Source: Clostridium_AW malenominatum
GTDB lineage: Bacteria > Bacillota > Clostridia > Clostridiales > Clostridiaceae
Assembly: GCF_039521365.1 (NCBI RefSeq)
Contig: NZ_BAAACF010000001.1
Span: 1,488,001-1,552,000 of the forward strand
Direction: 5' to 3'
DNA: 64,000 bases
Part shown: in pieces, positions 35,144 to 44,956 of the stretch
Layout: every line of letters starts with the position of its first letter
How positions within the stretch are numbered: position 1 is the stretch's first letter
Notes under the pieces: model-generated
Told to the model about the DNA's origin: nothing
Database searches by the model: none
Seen by the model: the letters and a program-made list of their open reading frames with translations, nothing else
Position numbers and translations under genes: made by a program

Positions 35144-35413
35144 ATGAAAGTTAAGAAAATACCTCAAAGGATGTGCACCGGTTGCATGGAAATGAAACCT
35201 AAAAAAGAACTTATTAGAATAGTAAAAAGCAAAGAAGGGGACGTTTCTGTGGACTTAACTGGCAAAAAGCCAGGTAGAGGTGCTTATATTTGCAAAAATA
35301 TAGAATGTCTTCAAAAGGCCTTTAAAAGTAGAAAGCTAGAAAGAAACTTGGAAATTACTATTAGCGAAGAACTACAGAACAAATTAAGGGAAGAGGTTGG
35401 GCATGAAGGATAA
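35144..35413 (+). CDS. ylxR: YlxR family RNA-binding protein
   Basis: An 89-residue protein of the YlxR/RnpM family; in Bacillus it has been reported to bind nucleic acid and modulate RNase P. Seen are MCTGCMEMKPKKELIRIV and GKKPGRGAYICKN, the GRGAY box being diagnostic. ATG 35144 lies after AGAGGAAAGG; the in-frame TTG at 35135 is too close to it. It overlaps ylxQ by 11 bp. Confidence 0.92.
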   Translation: MKVKKIPQRMCTGCMEMKPKKELIRIVKSKEGDVSVDLTGKKPGRGAYICKNIECLQKAFKSRKLERNLEITISEELQNKLREEVGHEG

Positions 35414-35717
35414 TTTCATCTCATTTCTTGGAATAGCTAAAAAAGCTGGCAAATGCATAGAAGGCTATAATAAGTGTGAAGAATCTATTAAAAAAGGCAA
35501 TTGTTATTTACTGCTAATATCAAAAGAAGCGGCTGAAAATACAAAAGATAAATTTACTACCCTTTGCGATGCTAGAGATATACCTCTAATAATTTATTAT
35601 AGTAGAGAAGAATTATCAAAAGCATTAGGACGCGAAGGAATAAACGTAGTGGGTATAAGTGATAGCTCTATATCCAAAAGATTAATAGAACTGTGGAATG
35701 ATAAAAACAAAAATTAA
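35403..35717 (+). CDS. ylxQ: YlxQ, L7Ae/L30e family RNA-binding protein
   Basis: A 104-residue L7Ae-like protein; family members bind kink-turn RNA. FISFLGIAKKAGKCIEGYNKCEE, LLLISKEAAENTKDKF and INVVGISDSSISKRL fit the family. ATG 35403 is preceded by GAGG and overlaps the end of ylxR. It sits between ylxR and infB, where it is nearly universal in Firmicutes. Confidence 0.92.
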   Translation: MKDNFISFLGIAKKAGKCIEGYNKCEESIKKGNCYLLLISKEAAENTKDKFTTLCDARDIPLIIYYSREELSKALGREGINVVGISDSSISKRLIELWNDKNKN

Positions 35718-35734
35718 TTTCGGGGGTGAATGCT

Positions 35735-37813
35735 TTGTCAAAAATCAGAGTGTACGAATTAGCAAAAGAGCTAGGAATGTCTAGTAAAGATCTTATAACT
35801 CTTTTAAAAGACGAGTTTAGTATAGACGTTAAAAACCATATGAGCGTCATTGAAGATGAAGATGCACAGCTTATAAAAGAACTTTATATGACAAGCGCTA
35901 AAGATAGCGATAATGTTGATATAGCTGATGTAGTTGAGGAGAAATATGGAGAACTACAAGAAGCTGAATTAGCAGTTAAAAAGAAAAGCAAAAAAGGGAA
36001 AAATAGAGATGACGAAAATAGCAATGGTGGCGAAGGTGGAAGTGAGAATAGTGAAGTAGAAGTAGTAGTAGAAATGACAGATACTATTACCGTTAAAGAG
36101 TTTGCCGATAAAATTGAAAAGCCTTATTCTGAAGTAATTAAAGAACTTATGTTTATGGGAGTAATGGCTGCATTAAATCAAGAAATAGATTTTCAAACAG
36201 CGGAAAAACTTGGAGAAAAATTAAGTGTTTTAGTAGTTCAAAAGGAAGATGATTTCAGCATTGAAACTTTATCAAATGAAGATGAAGATGATGATACTAA
36301 TACTGAGAAAAGACCACCAGTTGTTACTGTTATGGGTCACGTTGACCACGGTAAAACTTCACTTTTAGATGCTATAAGAAAAGCAAAGGTTGCTTCATCC
36401 GAGGCAGGCGGTATCACTCAACACATTGGAGCATATACCGTTGATGTAGCTGGAGAAAAAATCACTTTCTTAGACACGCCAGGCCACGAAGCCTTTACTG
36501 CTATGAGATCAAGAGGAGCTCAAATAACAGACATAGTAATATTAGTTGTTGCTGCAGATGATGGATTAATGCCACAAACAAGAGAGGCTATAAGCCACTG
36601 TAAAGCTGCTAAAGTTCCAATTATTGTTGCAATAAATAAAATGGATAAAGAATCAGCAAATCCAGATAGAGTAAAACAACAATTAGCTGATGAAAATTTA
36701 TTAGCTGAAGATTGGGGTGGAGATGTTATAACAGTTCCAGTTTCAGCGCATACTAAAGAAGGTATAGATACTTTATTAGAAATGGTTGTTTTAACTGCCG
36801 AAATGGAAGAATTAAAGGCTAATTCAAAAAGAAATGCAAGAGGAACCGTTATTGAAGCTAAGCTTGACAAAGGTCGTGGACCAGTTGCTTCACTTTTAGT
36901 TCAAAATGGAACTTTAAGTGTTGGAGATTCAATACTTGTTGGTACCACTTATGGTAGAATAAGGGCCATGTTTGATGACAAAGGTAAGAGAATAAAATCT
37001 GCCGGGCCATCAATACCAGTTGAAATCTTAGGATTATCTGAAGTTCCTTCTGCAGGAGATAGATTCAACGAAGTAAAAGATGAGAAAACTGCAAGAGAAA
37101 TGGCTGATAAGAGAAAAGAAAAGGTTAGAGGGGAATATTTATCCACTAATAAAGTTTCTCTAGAAGATTTATATAGCCAAATTAAAGAAGGTAAAATAAA
37201 AGAATTAAACTTAATAATAAAAGCGGATGTTCAAGGTTCTGTTGAAGCTGTAAAACAATCCTTCGAAAAATTATCTGCTGATGAAGTAAAGGTTAGAGTA
37301 ATTCATGGTGGAGTAGGAGCTATTACAGAAACAGACGTAACACTAGCTAATGCATCTAATGCCATAATAATCGGTTTTAACGTAAGACCTGATAACAACG
37401 CAATTGCTATAGCTGATAGAGAAAATGTAGAAATTAAAACTTATAGAGTTATATATAGTGCTATAGAAGATATTAAAGCTGCTATGATTGGTATGCTTGA
37501 ACCTGATTATAAAGAGGTAGTACTCGGTCGTGCTGAAGTTAGGCAGACATATAAAATTTCAAACGTAGGAACTGTTGCTGGTTGTTATGTATTAAATGGA
37601 AAAATCTTGAGAAATGCTAGTGTAAGAGTATTAAGAGATAGTATAGTAATTTTTGAAACAGGACTTTCATCCTTAAAGAGATTTAAAGATGACGTTAAAG
37701 AAGTTGCTACTGGATACGAATGTGGTATAATGCTTGAAAAGTTTAATGATCTTAAAGATGGAGATATAATAGAAGCTTACACTATGGAAGAAGTTAAGAA
37801 GAAGACTCTATAG
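35735..37813 (+). CDS. infB: translation initiation factor IF-2
   Basis: GTPase that brings fMet-tRNA to the 30S subunit. The start is TTG 35735, 8 nt after GGGGGTG; GTG 35726 lies within that ribosome site. The 692-residue protein has two N-terminal IF2N segments (KIRVYELAKELGMSSKDL; TITVKEFADKIEKPYSEVI) joined by a short charged linker, then the G domain (GHVDHGKTSLLD, DTPGHEAF, NKMDK) and domains II-IV. It is short for the family because the linker is short, common in clostridia. Confidence 0.97.
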   Translation: MSKIRVYELAKELGMSSKDLITLLKDEFSIDVKNHMSVIEDEDAQLIKELYMTSAKDSDNVDIADVVEEKYGELQEAELAVKKKSKKGKNRDDENSNGGEGGSENSEVEVVVEMTDTITVKEFADKIEKPYSEVIKELMFMGVMAALNQEIDFQTAEKLGEKLSVLVVQKEDDFSIETLSNEDEDDDTNTEKRPPVVTVMGHVDHGKTSLLDAIRKAKVASSEAGGITQHIGAYTVDVAGEKITFLDTPGHEAFTAMRSRGAQITDIVILVVAADDGLMPQTREAISHCKAAKVPIIVAINKMDKESANPDRVKQQLADENLLAEDWGGDVITVPVSAHTKEGIDTLLEMVVLTAEMEELKANSKRNARGTVIEAKLDKGRGPVASLLVQNGTLSVGDSILVGTTYGRIRAMFDDKGKRIKSAGPSIPVEILGLSEVPSAGDRFNEVKDEKTAREMADKRKEKVRGEYLSTNKVSLEDLYSQIKEGKIKELNLIIKADVQGSVEAVKQSFEKLSADEVKVRVIHGGVGAITETDVTLANASNAIIIGFNVRPDNNAIAIADRENVEIKTYRVIYSAIEDIKAAMIGMLEPDYKEVVLGRAEVRQTYKISNVGTVAGCYVLNGKILRNASVRVLRDSIVIFETGLSSLKRFKDDVKEVATGYECGIMLEKFNDLKDGDIIEAYTMEEVKKKTL

Positions 37814-37828
37814 TTAGGAGGGATTTTC

Positions 37829-38197
37829 ATGGCTAAGCACAGAGCAGGAAGAATAAATGAAGAATTTAGAAGAGAAATATCTAGTATAATTCAGTCTGAT
37901 TTAAAGGACCCTAGAGTAGGTGCAACAATGGTTAGCATTACAAATGTAAATGTTACTAAAGATTTACGATATGCCAAAGTATATGTGAGTATATTTGGAG
38001 GGGATGAAGAAAAGAAAAGTACCCTTGATGCTTTAAAAAATTCTAGCGGTTTTATAAGAAGAGAAGTCGGTCATAGAATTAATTTAAGATACACTCCTGA
38101 AATAATTTTCGAACTAGATAATTCAATTGAGTATGGTATGCACATTAATGAATTGTTAGCGCAAATGAAAGTGAGAAAACCCAATGACAATGAATGA
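37829..38197 (+). CDS. rbfA: ribosome-binding factor A
   Basis: Cold-shock linked 30S maturation factor with a single KH-like domain, 122 residues. HRAGRINEEFRREISSIIQ and LKDPRVGATMVSITNV are typical. TAGGAGGG precedes the ATG. It overlaps nrnA by 14 bp. Confidence 0.96.
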   Translation: MAKHRAGRINEEFRREISSIIQSDLKDPRVGATMVSITNVNVTKDLRYAKVYVSIFGGDEEKKSTLDALKNSSGFIRREVGHRINLRYTPEIIFELDNSIEYGMHINELLAQMKVRKPNDNE

Positions 38198-39146
38198 TAT
38201 TTTTTCTATCATAAAAGGTAGTAAAAAAATTGGAATAAGTTTTCATACTTCTCCCGATGGAGATTCCCTTGGGAGTTCCTTAGGATTATTACAAGGTGTT
38301 CGAAAATTAGGTAAGGATGCTTATATAATATGCAAAGAAGATCTTCCTGAAACTTTTAATTATTTACCTTATAGTAATGAAGTCAACCGTGCTCATGGAG
38401 ATGTAGTAGATGGCACAGACTGTGTAATTATATTAGATTGTGGAAATGCTGAACGAATTAATGCACATATTGATTTTAATGATAAAAACTATACTTTAAT
38501 TAATATTGATCATCATATTTCTAACGGACTCTACGGGGATTATAATTATGTGGATACGAAAGCTGCATGCATGGGGGAAATAGTATATGAAATGTTAAGT
38601 TCCCTTAATGTAGAAATTGATGAAAATATAGCTATTTGCTTATATACATCGATTTTAACAGATACAGGATCTTTTAGATATTCTAATACTACATCTAGAA
38701 CCCACTCCATTGCTGGTGCTTTAATAGATACAGGTATAAACTTTAGTGAAATTCATAGATTTATATTTGATAGTAAGGAATTTAATAGATTCAAATTATA
38801 TGGAAAAGTATTTAACACTATGGAAATTATAAACAATACTATATGTGTTATGAAAGTAACTAATAGTATGTTTAAAGAGTTTAATATAGATTCTAATACG
38901 GATACATCCGATATAGTTTCTTTTGGAAATAGTATTAAACCTGTAGAAGTTACTATTTTACTAAAGGAAAAAGAGGATGAGATAAAGATTAGTTTAAGAT
39001 CTAAATCTCAAGTTGATGTTAGAAAAGTTGCGGAATCTATAGGTGGCGGAGGACATATTCGAGCAGCAGGAGCCTCCATAAAGGGTAAATCATTAGAAGA
39101 AGTAAAAGAACTATTAATACAATTAGTAGAAAATGAGTTGATATGA
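38184..39146 (+). CDS. nrnA: DHH/DHHA1 phosphoesterase NrnA
   Basis: Bifunctional nanoRNase and 3'-phosphoadenosine 5'-phosphate phosphatase of the DHH family. The 320 residues show HTSPDGDSLGSSLGL, DCGNAERI, the DHH motif in INIDHHISN and the glycine-rich DHHA1 end SIGGGGHIRAAGAS. It starts inside rbfA with a poor ribosome site; ATG 38184 or ATG 38190 are both possible. It shares an ATGA overlap with truB. Confidence 0.93.
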   Translation: MTMNDIFSIIKGSKKIGISFHTSPDGDSLGSSLGLLQGVRKLGKDAYIICKEDLPETFNYLPYSNEVNRAHGDVVDGTDCVIILDCGNAERINAHIDFNDKNYTLINIDHHISNGLYGDYNYVDTKAACMGEIVYEMLSSLNVEIDENIAICLYTSILTDTGSFRYSNTTSRTHSIAGALIDTGINFSEIHRFIFDSKEFNRFKLYGKVFNTMEIINNTICVMKVTNSMFKEFNIDSNTDTSDIVSFGNSIKPVEVTILLKEKEDEIKISLRSKSQVDVRKVAESIGGGGHIRAAGASIKGKSLEEVKELLIQLVENELI

Positions 39147-40012
39147 TGGATGGAGTTTTAAATATATTTAAACCTTCAGGTATAACATCTTTTGACGTGG
39201 TTAGAATAGTTAAAAAGTTGGGTAGCACCAAAAAAGTTGGGCATACAGGTACACTAGATCCTTTGGCTTCTGGTGTACTACCCATTTGTATGGGAAATGC
39301 TACAAAGATTGTAGATTTTATCATGAACGAATCAAAAGTCTATAAAAGTACTTTAAAGCTAGGGGTAATCACTGACACCTACGATAGAGAAGGTAAGATA
39401 TTAAAAGAAGAACCTGTGTGTTTAAATGAAGAAATGATAAAAGAATGTATTAATTCCTTTGTAGGAACTATAAATCAAATTCCTCCTATGTATTCTGCTC
39501 TAAAAGTTAATGGGAAAAAACTTTATGAATTAGCAAGAAAAGGAATTGAAATTGAAAGAAACTCTAGAGAAGTTCATATATATTCTATTAACATAGAAAA
39601 AATTGAAATACCCTATGTAACTTTTAAAGTTCATTGTTCAAAGGGAACCTATATAAGAAGCTTATGTTATGACATAGGTGAAAAATTAGGGGTAGGTGCT
39701 TTGATGTGGGATTTAGAAAGAGAAAAAACTGGTCTCTTCAATATTGAAGATTCAATACATATTAACAGTTTAACTAAAGAAAATTTAGAATCTTACTTAA
39801 TTCCCATAGAAAAAGCTTTAGACAAATATCCAAGGGTTTCAATAGATGAACAATATGAAAAGTTATTAATTAATGGTGTTCTAATAAAGGACAAGAGGAT
39901 AATGGGCCATGTAGACCTAAATATTCTTTTTAGAGTGTATTGCAATGAAAGATTCATTGGCTTGGGTAAACGAAATGGAGAGGGATTTAAAATCTTAAAA
40001 TTACTTATTTAG
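39143..40012 (+). CDS. truB: tRNA pseudouridine-55 synthase
   Basis: Makes the universal pseudouridine 55 in the T loop of tRNA. The 289 residues include VLNIFKPSGITSFDVV, the catalytic aspartate in GHTGTLDPLASGVLPI and CSKGTYIRSLCYDIG. The start ATG overlaps the nrnA stop (ATGA), suggesting coupling. ribF follows 11 bp later, the standard pair. Confidence 0.96.
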   Translation: MMDGVLNIFKPSGITSFDVVRIVKKLGSTKKVGHTGTLDPLASGVLPICMGNATKIVDFIMNESKVYKSTLKLGVITDTYDREGKILKEEPVCLNEEMIKECINSFVGTINQIPPMYSALKVNGKKLYELARKGIEIERNSREVHIYSINIEKIEIPYVTFKVHCSKGTYIRSLCYDIGEKLGVGALMWDLEREKTGLFNIEDSIHINSLTKENLESYLIPIEKALDKYPRVSIDEQYEKLLINGVLIKDKRIMGHVDLNILFRVYCNERFIGLGKRNGEGFKILKLLI

Positions 40013-40023
40013 GGGTAATGAGC

Positions 40024-40974
40024 ATGGATTTAATAAATGAAGGGTCAATCAATAACTTTAAACATAATACATACATAGCTTTAGGAAGTTTTGATGGATT
40101 ACATTTAGGTCATAGTAAGCTTGTAAATAAAGCTATTGAGCTTGCAAATAAAAATAATGGAAAAAGTATGGTGTATACTTTTAAAAATCATCCTTTATCT
40201 ATTATCAATAAAGAATTAGTACCAAAATTACTTATGGATATGGATCAAAAGGGAAAAGTTTTAAATAATATGGGACTAGATTATCTAACCCTAGTAGAGT
40301 TTGATGAAAATTTCATGAAACTTTCTCCTGAAGATTTTATTGCCAATATAGTTAAGAAATATAACGCTAAAAGTATTATTGTAGGTTTCAACTATAGGTT
40401 TGGTTATAAAAATCTAGGAGATGTTGAATTTTTAAAAGAACTTAGTAAAAAATATAAATTTAAACTTTATGTAATAAAGCCAGTAAAGTTTAAAAAAGAA
40501 ATAGTTTCTAGCTCCCATATAAGACATATAATTGCGGATACTTGCGATATAGAAAAGGCCACCTCAATGTTAACTAGACCCTATTCTATTTATGGCAAAG
40601 TTATAAAAGGGAAACAACTAGGAAGAGTTCTAGGATTTCCAACAGTAAATTTAGACTATAATAAGGAATATCTTATTCCTAGAGGAGGAGTTTATTTTAC
40701 TATTGTAGAATATAGTGGTCTTTATTATAAAGGAGTAACTAATGTAGGTTATAATCCAACGGTGGAAGATGGAAAGCTAAGCATTGAAACTCATATATTA
40801 GATTTTAATAAGGATGTATATGGGGAAGAACTAAGGATTCATTTTATTCATAGAATAAGAGATGAAAAGAAGTTTAATTCCTTAGATGAGTTGGCTTTGA
40901 GAGTAAGTGAAGATAAAAAATACGTAATTAAGCAAAATTTAGAATTAATTATAAAAAGTAATTTACAACTATAA
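40024..40974 (+). CDS. ribF: bifunctional riboflavin kinase/FAD synthetase
   Basis: Converts riboflavin to FMN and FAD. The 316 residues have the N-terminal adenylyltransferase (ALGSFDGLHLGHSKLV, VGFNYRFGYKNLG) and C-terminal flavokinase (GRVLGFPTVNL, GVTNVGYNPTV). ATG 40018 is only 2 nt from AGGGG, so ATG 40024 is the better start. The rpsO promoter -35 lies at its 3' end. No FMN riboswitch is seen. Confidence 0.95.
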   Translation: MDLINEGSINNFKHNTYIALGSFDGLHLGHSKLVNKAIELANKNNGKSMVYTFKNHPLSIINKELVPKLLMDMDQKGKVLNNMGLDYLTLVEFDENFMKLSPEDFIANIVKKYNAKSIIVGFNYRFGYKNLGDVEFLKELSKKYKFKLYVIKPVKFKKEIVSSSHIRHIIADTCDIEKATSMLTRPYSIYGKVIKGKQLGRVLGFPTVNLDYNKEYLIPRGGVYFTIVEYSGLYYKGVTNVGYNPTVEDGKLSIETHILDFNKDVYGEELRIHFIHRIRDEKKFNSLDELALRVSEDKKYVIKQNLELIIKSNLQL

Positions 40975-40990
40975 TGTTCTTTGTTATAAT
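40962..40990 (+). promoter_or_regulatory. sigma-A promoter for rpsO
   Basis: TTTACA at 40962-40967 (inside ribF), 17-bp spacer, TATAAT at 40985-40990 with extended TGT. Confidence 0.8.
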
Positions 40991-40996
40991 TACTTT

Positions 40997-41075
40997 TGTG
41001 AACCTTAATCTATGATTGTTGTGTGCCGGCTACATTCTTGGACTAAGGGGATTTAACAATTGGAGGTGTATTTTA
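40997..41075 (+). promoter_or_regulatory. rpsO leader with possible pseudoknot
   Basis: CCTTA (41003-41007) can pair with TAAGG (41044-41048), and ATTGTT (41015-41020) with AACAAT (41055-41060). The order a-b-a'-b' is a pseudoknot and ends right at the Shine-Dalgarno (41061-41068). S15 represses its own translation through a leader pseudoknot in Escherichia coli. Confidence 0.5.
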
Positions 41076-41339
41076 ATGGATAAGGCAAGAAAAGAAGAAT
41101 TACTAAAGACTCACGCAAGACACGAAGGAGACACTGGTTCACCTGAAGTGCAGATTGCTCTTTTAACAGAAAGAATCAATCATTTAAATGACCATTTAAA
41201 AGCTCATAAAAAGGATTTCCACTCAAGAAGAGGTCTTTTAATGATGGTTGGTAAAAGAAGAGGTCTTTTAAACTACTTACAAAACAAAGATATCAACAGA
41301 TATCGTGAACTCATCCAGAAATTAGGATTAAGAAAATAG
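41076..41339 (+). CDS. rpsO: 30S ribosomal protein S15
   Basis: Primary 16S rRNA-binding protein of the small subunit, 87 residues. HARHEGDTGSPEVQIALLTERI and HSRRGLLMMVGKRRGLLNYL are invariant S15 segments. The frame is open 20 codons further upstream, but ATG 41076 follows TGGAGGTG and gives the exact family length. It has its own promoter and terminator ahead of pnp. Confidence 0.98.
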   Translation: MDKARKEELLKTHARHEGDTGSPEVQIALLTERINHLNDHLKAHKKDFHSRRGLLMMVGKRRGLLNYLQNKDINRYRELIQKLGLRK

Positions 41340-41347
41340 TTATACTT

Positions 41348-41373
41348 AGAGCGGCTTAGACCGCTCTATTATT
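41348..41373 (+). terminator. intrinsic terminator after rpsO
   Basis: AGAGCGG and CCGCTCT form a perfect 7-bp stem around CTTAGA, then ATTATTTT. Confidence 0.8.
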
Positions 41374-41403
41374 TTGAAACAGCTTATTACATAACTGTAT
41401 AAT
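41374..41403 (+). promoter_or_regulatory. sigma-A promoter for pnp
   Basis: TTGAAA at 41374-41379, 18-bp spacer, perfect TATAAT at 41398-41403, directly after the rpsO terminator. Confidence 0.75.
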
Positions 41404-41454
41404 ATTTTATAATAATAGGATAATAATAATGTATAATTTGAAGGGAGGTACACT

Positions 41455-43581
41455 ATGAGTCATATACTAGAAACTACTGTTGCCGGCAGAACCCTGAAAG
41501 TAGAATATGGAAAAGTTGGAGAACTTTCAGACTGTGCTATATTAGTAAGTTATGGTGAAACCGTAGTATTAATTAATGCAAATGCATCTAAACAACCAAG
41601 AGAGGGCATAGATTTCTTTCCTCTAAGCGTAGAATACGAAGAAAGATTATATGCTGTAGGAAAAATACCAGGAGGATTTATCAAGAGAGAAGGAAGGCCT
41701 TCAGAAAAGGCTATACTTAATGCTAGAGCCATAGATAGACCTTTAAGACCATTATTCCCAGATGGATACAGAAATGATGTACAGATTGTTTGTACTGTAT
41801 TATCAGTGGAACAGGATAATCAACCAGATATCTTAGCTATGAATGGTGCTTCTTTAGCCCTATGTCTTTCAAGCATACCTTTCACCACCCCAGTAGCTAC
41901 TGTAGCTGTAGGGTTAATTGATGGAAAATTCATATTAAATCCTACAGTACAACAAGGACAGGAAAGTAATTTAAACCTAACTGTTTGTGCTACTAAAGAT
42001 AGAGTAATAATGATTGAAGCTGGCTGCGATGAAATCGATGAAGAAACCATGTACAATGCAATTATGTATGCTTTTGATGAATGTCAAAATATAATAGCAT
42101 TCCAAGAAGAAGCTATGGCTAAGTTTGGAAAAGAAAAAGTTACTCCTGAACTTTATAAAATTGATGAAACTATAGAAAAAGAAGTTATAGATTTTTCTCA
42201 TGATATAATTAAAGAAGCAATGTACATAACAGAAAAAGACTTGAGAAATGCTGCTGTAGACAAAGCAAAAGAAACTATAATGAATCACTTTAGTGAAAAA
42301 TATCCTGAAAATTTAAAGGATATAGGAGAAATAATTTATAACTTACAAAAAAGTACAGTTAGAAACATGATTTTAAGGGACAAGAGAAGACCTGACGGAA
42401 GAGATTTCCATCAAGTAAGACCAATAAGTTGCGAAGTGGCATTACTTCCAAGAACTCATGGTACAGGTTTATTTACTAGAGGATTAACTCAAGTTATGAC
42501 TGTAGCTACAATTGGTCCACTAGGAGATGTTCAAATACTAGATGGGCTAGGGGAAGAAGAATTTAAGAAATATATGCATCACTATAACTTCCCATCTTAC
42601 AGCGTAGGTGAAGTTAAGCCAATGAGAGGACCAGGAAGAAGAGAAATTGGTCACGGTGCCTTAGCTGAAAAGGCTTTAGAACCTCTAATACCATCAGAAA
42701 CAGAGTTTCCTTACACTATAAGGTTAGTTTCTGAAGTACTAAGTTCAAATGGTTCTACATCCCAGGCTAGCGTTTGTGCAAGTACTTTAGCTTTACTTGA
42801 CGCAGGTGTTCCAATTAAAAGACCCGCTGCTGGAATAGCTATGGGGCTTGTTACAAGTGAAGATTTAACTGAAGAAGAAGTATTAACAGATATACAAGGA
42901 ATAGAAGACTTCTTTGGAGATATGGACTTTAAAGTTGCAGGTACAGAAAAAGGTATTACAGCAATACAAGTAGATACTAAAATAGCAGGCCTTTCAAAGG
43001 AATGTATAAAAACATCCTTAGCAGATGCTAGAAAAGCTCGTATGCATATTTTAGAAAAGATGAATGCATGTATAGCTGAGCCTAGAAAAGAATTATCTCC
43101 TTATGCTCCAAGAGTTTACACTATGACAATAGATCCAGATAAGATTAGAGATGTTATAGGTGCTGGTGGTAAGACTATAAATAAAATTATAGCTGAAACT
43201 GGAGTTAAAATTGACATTAAAGAAGATGGAACTATTTACGTAATGTCAAATGATAGCGTAGGAGCAGATAGAGCTCTTAAAATTATAGATGACTTAACGA
43301 GAGAAGTAAAAGCTGGAGAAATATACTTAGGCAAGGTTACAAGAACAACAAACTTTGGTGCTTTTGTTGAAATACTTCCAGGAAAAGAAGGTTTAGTTCA
43401 TATATCTAAGCTTGATTTTACAAGAGTTAATAAAGTAGAAGATGTTGTATCTGTTGGCGATGAAATATTAGTTAAGGTAACAGAAATAGATGAACAAGGT
43501 AGAATTAACTTATCTAGAAAAGACGCCATTAAAAAACCTGAAGAAGAACAAAAAGAGGAACAAGACAGCAAAAGTGAATAG
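41455..43581 (+). CDS. pnp: polynucleotide phosphorylase
   Basis: Phosphorolytic 3'-5' exoribonuclease. The 708 residues form two RNase PH domains (DRPLRPLFPDGYRNDVQ; GTGLFTRGLTQVMTVATIG) linked by a helical domain, then KH (IRDVIGAGGKTINKIIAETG) and S1 (YLGKVTRTTNFGAFVEILPG) domains. AAGGGAGGT precedes the ATG. With rny in the same window it represents the core mRNA decay machinery. Confidence 0.97.
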   Translation: MSHILETTVAGRTLKVEYGKVGELSDCAILVSYGETVVLINANASKQPREGIDFFPLSVEYEERLYAVGKIPGGFIKREGRPSEKAILNARAIDRPLRPLFPDGYRNDVQIVCTVLSVEQDNQPDILAMNGASLALCLSSIPFTTPVATVAVGLIDGKFILNPTVQQGQESNLNLTVCATKDRVIMIEAGCDEIDEETMYNAIMYAFDECQNIIAFQEEAMAKFGKEKVTPELYKIDETIEKEVIDFSHDIIKEAMYITEKDLRNAAVDKAKETIMNHFSEKYPENLKDIGEIIYNLQKSTVRNMILRDKRRPDGRDFHQVRPISCEVALLPRTHGTGLFTRGLTQVMTVATIGPLGDVQILDGLGEEEFKKYMHHYNFPSYSVGEVKPMRGPGRREIGHGALAEKALEPLIPSETEFPYTIRLVSEVLSSNGSTSQASVCASTLALLDAGVPIKRPAAGIAMGLVTSEDLTEEEVLTDIQGIEDFFGDMDFKVAGTEKGITAIQVDTKIAGLSKECIKTSLADARKARMHILEKMNACIAEPRKELSPYAPRVYTMTIDPDKIRDVIGAGGKTINKIIAETGVKIDIKEDGTIYVMSNDSVGADRALKIIDDLTREVKAGEIYLGKVTRTTNFGAFVEILPGKEGLVHISKLDFTRVNKVEDVVSVGDEILVKVTEIDEQGRINLSRKDAIKKPEEEQKEEQDSKSE

Positions 43582-43591
43582 TATTAAATAG

Positions 43592-43620
43592 AAGGGCTTT
43601 GTGCCTTTTTATTTTTTAAT
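43592..43620 (+). terminator. weak terminator after pnp
   Basis: AAGGGC and GTGCCTT pair with a G-U and a bulge around TTT, followed by a T-rich run. Confidence 0.6.
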
Positions 43621-43647
43621 ATAATATAATAATGCTGGAGGAGTATT

Positions 43648-44946
43648 ATGTATGATATTATAAAGATTTCCAATGGTTTAAGAGTAGTATTAGAAGAAAT
43701 TGATTATGTAAATTCAGTAAGTGTAGGTTTATGGGTGAAAAATGGTTCTAGAAATGAGAATAAAGACAATAGTGGTATTTCTCACTTTATAGAACATATG
43801 TTTTTTAAAGGTACAGAAAAGCGAAATGCAAAAGAAATTGCTCAATCTATAGAAGATGTAGGTGGTCAAATAAATGCTTTTACTGCAAAAGAAGCTACTT
43901 GTTATTATGTGAAAATTTTAGACACTCATTTAGATTTAGCTTTAGATGTAATATCAGATATGATTTTTAATAGTAAATTTGATGAAGAAGAAATTGAAAA
44001 AGAAAAAGGCGTAGTTATTGAAGAAATAAATATGAACGAAGATTCCCCTGAAGACGTGCTTATTGAATTACATAGTAAGGCTATTTGGGGAGATGACCCT
44101 ATTGCACTTCCTATACTAGGTAATGAAAATACAGTAGATTCTTTTACAAAAGAGATACTACTAGATTACATTTCCTCAAGATATATTCCTGAAAACTGCG
44201 TGCTATCTATTGCAGGAAAATTTAATAAAAATGATATTTTGAAACTGGTTGAGGATTATTTTGGAGATTGGAAATTCAAAGGTAAGAATTTAATTAATTA
44301 TTCAGCCCCTAAGATATTAACCAATCACTTATTTAAGGAAAAGCAAATTGAGCAATTGCACATTAGCTTAGGTCTAACTGGCATTGAATTAGGTAGTGAT
44401 GACCTTTATCCTCTACTGTTTTTAAATAACATTTTAGGAGGAGGAGCTTCCTCGATTTTATTTCAGAAAATAAGAGAAGAACTTGGAAGATGCTATTCTA
44501 TATATTCTTACTTAAGTGCCCTTAATAACACCGGAGTAGTTAGTATTTACACAGGATTAAATCCAAAATATTCAACAGAAGTGGTTGCTCTAATTAAAGA
44601 AGAATTAGAAAAATTTACAAAGATAGATATTTCTAACGATAGGATTATAAAGGGAAAAGAACAATTAAAGGGAAGCTATATACTAGGTCTCGAAAGCACT
44701 AGTAGTAGAATGTTCAACAATGGCAAGTCAGTTTTATTTTTAGACAGGATAAATGAACCTGAAGTAATTCTCAAAAAAATAGACACTATAAATAAAGATA
44801 GAATTTATAGCGTAATGGATAGAACCTTTAAAAAAGGAATATTAAACTCCGCTTATGTAGGGGAAGATGTAGATTTAAATTTAATGAAAAATATTATAGA
44901 AAATACCATTTATCCCTTTAACAATAAACCATCAACTTTAATATAA
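43648..44946 (+). CDS. M16 family zinc protease (YmxG/MlpA-like)
   Basis: Insulinase-type peptidase, 432 residues. The inverted zinc motif HXXEH is visible in SHFIEHMFFKGT and the distal glutamate in the KEKGVVIEEINM segment. It is the processing-peptidase-like member always found after pnp in Firmicutes. Its Bacillus relative (MlpA/YmxG) has been proposed to affect protease gene expression; substrates are unknown. TGGAGGAG precedes the ATG. Confidence 0.92.
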   Translation: MYDIIKISNGLRVVLEEIDYVNSVSVGLWVKNGSRNENKDNSGISHFIEHMFFKGTEKRNAKEIAQSIEDVGGQINAFTAKEATCYYVKILDTHLDLALDVISDMIFNSKFDEEEIEKEKGVVIEEINMNEDSPEDVLIELHSKAIWGDDPIALPILGNENTVDSFTKEILLDYISSRYIPENCVLSIAGKFNKNDILKLVEDYFGDWKFKGKNLINYSAPKILTNHLFKEKQIEQLHISLGLTGIELGSDDLYPLLFLNNILGGGASSILFQKIREELGRCYSIYSYLSALNNTGVVSIYTGLNPKYSTEVVALIKEELEKFTKIDISNDRIIKGKEQLKGSYILGLESTSSRMFNNGKSVLFLDRINEPEVILKKIDTINKDRIYSVMDRTFKKGILNSAYVGEDVDLNLMKNIIENTIYPFNNKPSTLI

Positions 44947-44956
44947 TAGTAATAAA

